Assembly: GCA_041477815.1 (NCBI GenBank)
Contig: JBGOUV010000333.1
Coordinates: forward strand, 1 to 7,799
Reading direction: 5' to 3'
DNA from: JBGOUV01 sp041477815
GTDB lineage: Bacteria > Acidobacteriota > Terriglobia > Bryobacterales > JACQDG01
Length of the DNA stretch: 7,799 bases
Shown: in pieces, positions 1 through 5,495 of the stretch
How positions within the stretch are numbered: the first letter of the stretch is position 1
Layout: each line of letters begins with the position of its first letter
The notes under the pieces: model-generated
Told to the model about the DNA's origin: nothing
Seen by the model: only the letters and a program-made list of their open reading frames with translations
The model's database searches: none
Translations under genes and position numbers: made by a program

Positions 1-450
1 AGTTCAATCTTTCAATCGTTGGGCCCTGAGGGTTTGGGCGAGCTGGTGCGGCGGATATCGATGGGCTCCTTGCGCACCTACAAGCTTTTCGACCAGGTCA
101 AGCTGCGCACGCGGCTCAACAAGCTGAATGCCGAGCATTTGCGCAAGGCCGTCCCCCGGCTCTGGGACCGGCTCCAGCAGACCGACGAGGATCTGGCCCA
201 GGACCTCGCCCAGGCGGTGCTGGTCTCGAACTTGGATTTTGTGGTGGAAGTCCTCAATTTCCTGGGCATCCCCCACGACGGCACTGGTTTCTTTCAGAAA
301 GACGTCTCCACGGCGCAATACCTGAAAGACGGCTGGCCGCAACGCGTGATGGACGAGTTCCGGGGCCGCTATCCGGAACCGTTGGTGCGGCTCTATATCA
401 ACCATCTCCTGTGGGAAGTCGATAAGAAAGCGGAGGTATTTGCAGGTTGA
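1..450 (+). CDS. Conserved protein of unknown function, 5'-truncated by the window edge
   Basis: The frame is open from base 1 (serine, serine, isoleucine...) to TGA at 448-450, so about 149 residues of the C-terminal part are visible and the true start probably lies upstream. A TTG at 19 and an ATG at 61 are possible internal starts, but neither has a strong Shine-Dalgarno. The product is soluble-looking, mostly helical and charged, without signal peptide, membrane segment or metal motif. Recognisable stretches are SLRTYKLFDQVKLR, LAQAVLVSNLDFVVEVLNFLGIP, DGWPQRV and a C-terminal LYINHLLWEVDK. It resembles, from memory, small uncharacterised proteins in Acidobacteriota, but I cannot name a family or function. 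Its stop overlaps the start of the phosphofructokinase gene (TTGA), so the two are almost certainly cotranscribed and translationally coupled. A link to that enzyme is inference. Confidence 0.72.
   Translation, partial: SSIFQSLGPEGLGELVRRISMGSLRTYKLFDQVKLRTRLNKLNAEHLRKAVPRLWDRLQQTDEDLAQDLAQAVLVSNLDFVVEVLNFLGIPHDGTGFFQKDVSTAQYLKDGWPQRVMDEFRGRYPEPLVRLYINHLLWEVDKKAEVFAG
432..436 (+). promoter_or_regulatory. Shine-Dalgarno supporting the TTG start of phosphofructokinase
   Basis: GGAGG at 432-436 lies ten bases before the TTG at 447-449. It sits inside the end of the upstream gene. There is no alternative in-frame ATG before the conserved nucleotide-binding glycines of the enzyme, so this site and the family N-terminus (KRIGILTGGGD) fix the unusual TTG start. 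Confidence 0.7.
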
Positions 451-1607
451 AACGCATCGGCATTCTGACGGGCGGAGGCGATGTACCGGGTCTGAACGCG
501 GTCATCAAGGCGGTGGTCTACCGGGGCAAGGAATTCGGACTGGAGGTCCTGGGCATCCGCAGAGGATGGGAGGGACTGACCCACCTGGATCTGAAGGCCC
601 CCGAAAAGTACGTTAAGCCGCTCGACCGGACCAACACCCGAACCATTGATCGGACGGGCGGCACCTTCCTGCACACTTCCCGCACCAACCCGTCGAAGAT
701 GAAAGTAGAGAAACTCCCGCCGGCCCTAGCGGCCCAAACCGGACGCTTCGCGGAGGTCAAGCCCGGGGTGGTGGACGTCACCCCAGCCGTGCTGGACAAC
801 CTCCAGGGCCTGGGACTGGAAGCCATGGTCGTGATCGGCGGCGACGACACCCTGAGCTACGCCCCGGTCCTCGAACGCGCCGGGATCCCCATCGTGGCCG
901 TTCCCAAGACCATGGACAACGATGTGCGGAACACCGAATACTGCATCGGTTTCTCGACCGCCGTTACCCGCGCCGTATCCGCCATCAGCCGCCAGCGAAC
1001 CACGGTGGGCTCCCACGAGCGCATCGGCATCTTCCGCATCTTCGGCCGCGACGCCGGCTACACGGCCCTCTATACGGCCTACGTGACTTCCATCCGCTGC
1101 CTGATCCCGGAGCACCGCTTCGACCTCCAGAAGCTGGTCGGTCTGCTGGTCAACGACAAGAAGAACAACCCCAGCAACTACGCCCTGGTGGTGATCTCGG
1201 AAGGGGCGGTATGGGTAGGGGGCGAGATCAAGGAGTACGGCGAGGCCGATGCCTTCGGCCACCGCAAGAAGGTCAACGTGGGCGAGGCCCTCAGCGACGA
1301 GATCAAGCGTCTCTCCGGCGAGGAGACCATCGTCAGCGACCTGACCTACGACCTGCGCTCCGGCGAGCCCGACTTCGTCGACAAGATGGTCGCCACCACC
1401 TTCGCCAACATGGCCGTCGATGCTTTGGCCGAGGGCCGTCACGGCTGCATGATGGCCCTCCAGAACGGCTGCTATGTGGAGGCCGCCATCCCCGACCCCC
1501 ATCTCGGTCCCCGCCAGGTGGAAGTCGAGACGATGTACAACGTCGAGCGCTACCGTCCCAACTACGCGCACAAGAAGGGCTTGCCGATCTTCCTGACCCA
1601 TGCGTAG
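447..1607 (+). CDS. pfkA: 6-phosphofructokinase, PfkA family, predicted pyrophosphate-dependent
   Basis: This 386-residue enzyme should phosphorylate fructose 6-phosphate to fructose 1,6-bisphosphate in the cytoplasm. Family motifs visible in order are the N-terminal GILTGGGDVPGLNAV (residues 5-19), GGTFLHTSRTNP (71-82), GGDDT (131-135), PKTMDND with the catalytic aspartate D157 (153-159), and FGRDAG (199-204). In ATP-dependent enzymes the residues equivalent to E. coli Gly104 and Gly124 are both glycine. Here they are D134 and K154, the Asp/Lys pair known from pyrophosphate-dependent enzymes, spaced the same 20 residues apart. The phosphate donor is therefore predicted to be pyrophosphate, which would make the step reversible. 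The usual MGRHAG reads FGRDAG. The gene starts with TTG overlapping the upstream stop, behind GGAGG. Length is normal for the mixed-substrate subfamily. Automated annotation may call it ATP-dependent; pfp would be the alternative symbol. Confidence 0.93.
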   Translation: MKRIGILTGGGDVPGLNAVIKAVVYRGKEFGLEVLGIRRGWEGLTHLDLKAPEKYVKPLDRTNTRTIDRTGGTFLHTSRTNPSKMKVEKLPPALAAQTGRFAEVKPGVVDVTPAVLDNLQGLGLEAMVVIGGDDTLSYAPVLERAGIPIVAVPKTMDNDVRNTEYCIGFSTAVTRAVSAISRQRTTVGSHERIGIFRIFGRDAGYTALYTAYVTSIRCLIPEHRFDLQKLVGLLVNDKKNNPSNYALVVISEGAVWVGGEIKEYGEADAFGHRKKVNVGEALSDEIKRLSGEETIVSDLTYDLRSGEPDFVDKMVATTFANMAVDALAEGRHGCMMALQNGCYVEAAIPDPHLGPRQVEVETMYNVERYRPNYAHKKGLPIFLTHA

Positions 1608-1613
1608 GCCTGG

Positions 1614-2783
1614 TCATAGCGTCCACTTCGCCGCGCCCAGAAGCTGCTCGGCCGGCAGCACCTGCACCCCGGCAAACGGGCGGTAGGGCGCGTCGGTCTG
1701 GTTCACCACGTACGCCCGTGATAGCTTCAGCGCGTCCAGGGCGAAGCGCAGCGTTTTCCAGTCCGAGGACTCGACGTAGGTCCCCACCTTGATCTCGACG
1801 CCGATCCGCTCGTGGGGACGCTCCACCAGCAGGTCGATCTCCTGACCGGTAGCCGTGCGCCAGAAATAGAACTGGCTGGCGGGGTTCGCCAGTTTTTCTC
1901 GGCGGATGATCTGCTCGATGATGAAGCCCTCCCAACTAGCCCCACGCTGCGGGCAGACGTCGAGTTGCTGCGGGGTCTCCACGCCCAGGAAGGCGTGCAG
2001 CAGTCCCGTGTCGGTCAGGTACACCTTGGGGCTCTTGACCAGGCGCTTGCTGAGGTTGGCGAAATACGGCGGCAGCCGGCGCAGCAAGAAGGACTGCTCC
2101 AGGAGGTCGGCGTAGCGGTTGACCGTGTGGTAGGACAGGCCCAGGGACCGGCCGAACTCGGAGGCGTTCCAGATCGTCCCGTTGGCCGCGGCCAGCATGT
2201 GCCACAAACGCCGCATCTGCACCGGAGACACGTCGATCGACAGAGCGGCCAGGTCCCTCTCCAGAAAGGTGCGGACATAGGCATCCACCCAGTCCCGCCG
2301 GGCACGGCGGTCGGGGTGCAGGCACGGCTCCGGAAACCCGCCCCGCAGCCAAAGATCCTCCAGACTGATACCGGCGTCGGCGACCTCGAAGTAGGCGAAC
2401 GGGTCCAGGTCGAGGAAGCCGATGCGTCCGGCGAGCGACTCAGAGATGCCCCGAGCCAGGCTGAAGTGAGCCGAGCCGAGAAGGACAAAGCGGCCCTTGT
2501 CGGCGCGCCGCTCATCAATGAGCACCCGCAGCACGGGGAACAGGGCCGGCAAGCGCTGGGCCTCGTCCACCAGGACCGGGGGTCTGGCCCGCCGCAGGGT
2601 GTAGTACGGATCGGCCTCCAGGCGCTGCAAGTCGGAGGGCTTCTCCAGGTCGAAGATCTCGGCTTTGGGAAACAGGGTGCGGACGAGGGTCGTTTTGCCG
2701 CACTGGCGGGGGCCCAGCACGGCCACGGCCGGGAAGGTGCGGAGCAGCCGTCGCAGGCGCCGGCGTCCGATGCGGGAGACCAT
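1614..2783 (-). CDS. AAA-type ATPase with DUF4143 C-terminal domain
   Basis: A 389-residue protein of the stand-alone archaeal/bacterial ATPase family (AAA_14 plus DUF4143), common in accessory DNA and of unknown cellular role. Visible motifs: Walker A GPRQCGKT (24-31), Walker B PVLVDEAQ with D73/E74 (69-76), sensor-like LLGSAHFSL (101-109, where GSS is usual), RGGFPEP (147-153), LERDL (174-178), a winged-helix-like part around 205-250 (SYHTVNRYADLLEQ), and DTGLL (258-262). The C-terminus has a nuclease-like signature G-Q-E315-I-D317 followed by E330-I-K332, typical of DUF4143 proteins. The ATG is the only reasonable start: an in-frame TAA lies four codons upstream, and the N-terminus matches the family. 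It has its own promoter and converges on phosphofructokinase with six bases between the stops. It looks intact. Function and mobility are not established. Confidence 0.9.
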   Translation of the reverse strand: MVSRIGRRRLRRLLRTFPAVAVLGPRQCGKTTLVRTLFPKAEIFDLEKPSDLQRLEADPYYTLRRARPPVLVDEAQRLPALFPVLRVLIDERRADKGRFVLLGSAHFSLARGISESLAGRIGFLDLDPFAYFEVADAGISLEDLWLRGGFPEPCLHPDRRARRDWVDAYVRTFLERDLAALSIDVSPVQMRRLWHMLAAANGTIWNASEFGRSLGLSYHTVNRYADLLEQSFLLRRLPPYFANLSKRLVKSPKVYLTDTGLLHAFLGVETPQQLDVCPQRGASWEGFIIEQIIRREKLANPASQFYFWRTATGQEIDLLVERPHERIGVEIKVGTYVESSDWKTLRFALDALKLSRAYVVNQTDAPYRPFAGVQVLPAEQLLGAAKWTL

Positions 2784-2789
2784 GAATAC

Positions 2790-2818
2790 ATTTTAGCAGC
2801 GTGCCTTCTAAATTGCAA
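2790..2818 (-). promoter_or_regulatory. Sigma-70-like promoter of the ATPase gene, placed for leaderless transcription
   Basis: On the minus strand TTGCAA (2818-2813, 4 of 6 to TTGACA) and TAAAAT (2795-2790, 5 of 6 to TATAAT) are separated by exactly 17 bases. Only six bases (GTATTC) separate the -10 box from the ATG at 2783, so transcription should begin at or next to the start codon. No Shine-Dalgarno is present between them, and an in-frame TAA within the -10 box rules out a longer protein. This is the classical layout of a leaderless gene. Prediction from sequence only. Confidence 0.62.
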
Positions 2819-2837
2819 GATTTATGTAAATTAGAAG
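2805..2837. repeat. Inverted repeat overlapping the ATPase promoter (possible operator)
   Basis: Arms CTTCTAAATT (2805-2814) and AAATTAGAAG (2828-2837) are inverted with one mismatch in ten and a 13-base centre. They lie in an AT-rich island within otherwise GC-rich sequence. The downstream arm (minus-strand sense) overlaps the end of the -35 box and the spacer of the predicted promoter, as expected for a repressor site. The arms are AT-rich with no following T-run in either direction, so it makes a poor intrinsic terminator for maeB. Confidence 0.45.
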
Positions 2838-2845
2838 TATGACCT

Positions 2846-5101
2846 CTATTTTGCACAACTGTTCTCTACTAATGCCTGGGCATCCAGCACGGCGATCGCC
2901 GCCATCCGCACCACGTCCTCCACGTCGAACCCCTTCTGCAAGATGGCCACCGGCCGCGACAGGCCCATCAGGATGGGGCCGACGGCCTCCGCTCCGGCCA
3001 GCCGCATGAGCAGCTTGTAGGCGATGTTGGCCGCCTCCAGGCACGGAAAGATCAGGACGTTGGCCTCCGTCTTCAGACGCGAGAAATCGTAGAACTGGGC
3101 CATCAGCTCCGGGTTCAGCGCCGTATCGGCCTGCATCTCGCCGTCGACGAGGAGGCCGGGGGCGCGCTGGTGGACCAGCTCGACGGCGCGCCGCACCTTG
3201 TCCGAGAGCGGATGCCGGGCCGAGCCGAAGTTCGAGAACGACAGCAGCGCCACCCGGGGCTCGATATCGAAGCTGCGGGCCCGCTCGGCGGCGAGCAGCG
3301 TGATCTCGGCCAGATCCTCGGCCGTCGGCTCGATGTTCACCGTGGCGTCGGCGAAGAAGTACACCTGGCGGTTGATCAGCAGCATGTAGAGCCCCGACAC
3401 GCGGTTCACGCCGGGGCGCAGATTCACCACCTGGAGGGCCGGCCGGATGGTCTCCGGATAGTGATGGGTGATACCCGCAACCATGCCGTCGGCGTCGCCG
3501 CGACGCACCATCATGGCCCCGAAGGCGATGGGATTCAGCAGCAGTTGGCGGGCATCGTCCCGGGTGATCCCCTTGCGGCGCCGGATCTGGTACAGCTCCT
3601 CCACGTAGGATTCGAACTGCGGCGACCGCACCGGGTCGACCACCTCGCCGGCGTGCCCGTTCCCGGCGGCGTGGATACGGGCCGGGTCGCCGAGCAGGAT
3701 CGGCCGGGCGATCTTTTCGTCGCACAGGATCTGCGCGGCGCGCAGGATCTTCTCTTCCTCCCCCTCCGGAAAAACGATGCGCTTGGGCGCCTGCTGGGCC
3801 TTGTGGATCAAGACGCGGAATACCTCCTGGGCCTTGCCCAGCCTCCGCGCCAGCGACGCGCGGTACTCTTCGAGGTCGAGGTGTTTCTGGGCCACCCCGG
3901 AATCCATAGCCGCCTGGGCCACGGCGGAGGCCACCGTCTCCAGCACACGCGGATCGAAGGGCTTGGGGATGATATAGGTAGGGCCGAAATCGAGCCGTTC
4001 GCTGGGATAGAGGCGCCGCACCGCGTCGGGGGTATCCTGGCGGGCCATGGCGGCCAGGGCGTGCGCCGCCGCCAGCTTCATCTCTTCATTGATGCTGGTG
4101 GCCCGCACGTCCAGAGCGCCGCGGAAAATGAACGGGAACCCCAGCACGTTGTTGACCTGGTTGGGGTAGTCGGAGCGGCCCGTGGCCATGATGACGTCGT
4201 CCCGCGCGGCTACCGCGTCTTCATAGGTGATCTCGGGATCGGGGTTGGCCATGGCGAACACAATGGGACGCGCGGCCATGGAGCGCAGCATGGACTGGCT
4301 GACGCAGTTGGCCGCCGAAACCCCCACAAACACATCGGCCCCGACCATGGCGTCGTCCAGGGTGCGGCGGTCGGTCTCCCGCGCGTAGCGTTCCTTGTAG
4401 GGGTTCATACCCTCTTTGCGGCCGGCGTGGATTACCCCGTGGGAGTCGCACATCAGAATGTTCTCGGCCCGCACGCCCAGCCGCAGGTACAGGTTGGCGC
4501 AAGCGATTCCGGCCGCGCCGGCCCCGTTGAACACCACCTTCAGCGTGTCCAGAGGCTTGCCCGCCAGCAGGGCCGCGTTGATCAGCGCCGCCCCGCTGAT
4601 GATGGCCGTCCCGTGCTGGTCGTCGTGGAACACCGGAATCTGAACCGTGCGGCGCAGCGTCTCCTCGATGTAGAAGCACTCGGGGGCGCGGATGTCCTCC
4701 AGGTTGATGCCGCCGAAGGTCAGCTCCAGTAACTGGACCACGCGGATCACGTCATCCGGGTTGGTGCTGTTTACCTCCAGGTCGAACACATCGATGTCGG
4801 CAAAGCGCTTGAACAGGACGGCCTTGCCCTCCATGACCGGCTTGCCGGCCAGGGGTCCGATATTGCCGAGTCCCAGCACGGCCGTGCCGTTGGTAACCAC
4901 GGCGACCAGGTTCGAGCGGGAGGTATATTCCCACCCCAGGCTGGGGTCTCCGGCGATCTCCCGGCAAGGCTCGGCGACCCCGGGTGTATAGGCCAGGCTC
5001 AGGTCTCGCTGCGTACGGCAGGGCTTGGTCGGGCTGATGGAGATCTTTCCAGGCGTCGGACGAGCATGGTACTCCAGGGCATCGGCTTTTCGGACGGACA
5101 T
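2846..5101 (-). CDS. maeB: NADP-type malic enzyme with C-terminal phosphotransacetylase-like domain (MaeB)
   Basis: This 751-residue protein should oxidatively decarboxylate malate to pyruvate and CO2, reducing NAD(P), in the cytoplasm. The malic domain (about 1-165) shows SLAYTPGVAEPC with the catalytic tyrosine Y38, EGKAVLFK with the general-base lysine K93, metal ligands E135/D136 in LEDI, and HDDQHGT with D161. The Rossmann domain has FNGAGAAGIA (191-200) and ANPDPEI (285-291). From about 430 a Pta-like domain follows (IVFPEGEEEKILRA, 442-455; NPIAFGAMMVRRGDADGMVAG, about 523-543; LMGLSRPV, 711-718). In MaeB of E. coli this domain is regulatory and not an active acetyltransferase. Here SNFGS (623-627) stands where true Pta has a lysine (STKGS, from memory), consistent with the same. 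Length is near the usual 750-760. AGGAG lies seven bases before the ATG. It follows the cytochrome lipoprotein gene by 25 bases, so it is probably read through from it. Confidence 0.95.
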   Translation of the reverse strand: MSVRKADALEYHARPTPGKISISPTKPCRTQRDLSLAYTPGVAEPCREIAGDPSLGWEYTSRSNLVAVVTNGTAVLGLGNIGPLAGKPVMEGKAVLFKRFADIDVFDLEVNSTNPDDVIRVVQLLELTFGGINLEDIRAPECFYIEETLRRTVQIPVFHDDQHGTAIISGAALINAALLAGKPLDTLKVVFNGAGAAGIACANLYLRLGVRAENILMCDSHGVIHAGRKEGMNPYKERYARETDRRTLDDAMVGADVFVGVSAANCVSQSMLRSMAARPIVFAMANPDPEITYEDAVAARDDVIMATGRSDYPNQVNNVLGFPFIFRGALDVRATSINEEMKLAAAHALAAMARQDTPDAVRRLYPSERLDFGPTYIIPKPFDPRVLETVASAVAQAAMDSGVAQKHLDLEEYRASLARRLGKAQEVFRVLIHKAQQAPKRIVFPEGEEEKILRAAQILCDEKIARPILLGDPARIHAAGNGHAGEVVDPVRSPQFESYVEELYQIRRRKGITRDDARQLLLNPIAFGAMMVRRGDADGMVAGITHHYPETIRPALQVVNLRPGVNRVSGLYMLLINRQVYFFADATVNIEPTAEDLAEITLLAAERARSFDIEPRVALLSFSNFGSARHPLSDKVRRAVELVHQRAPGLLVDGEMQADTALNPELMAQFYDFSRLKTEANVLIFPCLEAANIAYKLLMRLAGAEAVGPILMGLSRPVAILQKGFDVEDVVRMAAIAVLDAQALVENSCAK

Positions 5102-5108
5102 GGGAACG

Positions 5109-5113
5109 CTCCT
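5109..5113 (-). promoter_or_regulatory. Ribosome binding site of maeB
   Basis: Minus-strand AGGAG with a seven-base spacer to the ATG at 5101-5099. It confirms this start, and the 25-base gap to the upstream gene leaves little room for a separate promoter. Confidence 0.7.
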
Positions 5114-5126
5114 GACAGCTACGATC

Positions 5127-5495
5127 TTATCTCGGTATCAGTATGGTCAGCACGTAATCGGCCACCGCCCGGCGCTCCGCCTCGGAGAAGGTGTGTTCCC
5201 AGTCGGGACACTCCGGGGCCGCCCGGGGACGACGGTTCCGGAGCCACTCGGCCACGGCGGTCTGGGTCAGAGACCGGGGAAGTTCCGGCGGCTTGGTCAA
5301 GTTGGGGGAGTTGCGACCGGTGCCGTCTCCCTGTTCACCATGGCAGGCGGTGCAGTGACGCAGATAGATGCGGCGGCCGGCCTCCTGCGACCGGTTCAAC
5401 GCCGGGCGTGCCGGGGGCTTCTCGACAGCGGGCGGATCGGCGGACTGCCGGCAGGCGGAGGCCAGCAGGACGGCCAGGAGCAGGGTCGGTCTCAT
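5127..5495 (-). CDS. Monoheme cytochrome c lipoprotein without a methionine ligand
   Basis: A 122-residue class-I-like cytochrome c, predicted to be exported and lipid-anchored, carrying electrons on the outer face of the inner membrane or in the periplasm. Residues 1-15 form a short lipoprotein signal (MRPTLLLAVLLASAC) with C15 as the lipidated residue; alanine rather than leucine at -3 is acceptable but not ideal. A proline-rich linker (21-32) follows, then one heme site CTACH (48-52), and the usual C-terminal helix SEAERRAVADYVLTIL (104-119). No methionine occurs after the start codon. At the place where class I cytochromes have the distal Met the sequence reads APECPDWEHTF, so C96 or H101 must ligate the heme if it is six-coordinate. 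The ATG overlaps the stop of the octaheme gene (ATGA). A 60-residue upstream extension exists but lacks a signal peptide and overlaps that gene, so it was rejected. Confidence 0.82.
   Translation of the reverse strand: MRPTLLLAVLLASACRQSADPPAVEKPPARPALNRSQEAGRRIYLRHCTACHGEQGDGTGRNSPNLTKPPELPRSLTQTAVAEWLRNRRPRAAPECPDWEHTFSEAERRAVADYVLTILIPR

Noticed and set aside
1643..1659. Short stem GCTGC/GCAGC near the convergent stops
   Set aside because: Only five base pairs, within the ATPase coding end, and no T-run; such stems are frequent by chance in GC-rich sequence.
2805..2837. Inverted repeat downstream of maeB read as an intrinsic terminator
   Set aside because: The arms are AT-rich with a 13-base loop and no T-tract follows on the minus strand. 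The overlap with the ATPase promoter makes an operator the better reading.
3170..4732. Long plus-strand open frame of 520 codons opposite maeB
   Set aside because: It is the antisense shadow of a clear MaeB gene in GC-rich DNA. Its protein is rich in G, H, R and V with no recognisable motif, and no ribosome binding site was seen.
5119..5155. Possible promoter for maeB: minus-strand CTGACC and TAAGAT
   Set aside because: Only 4 of 6 matches in each box and a 15-base spacer, inside the end of the upstream coding gene; too weak to annotate.
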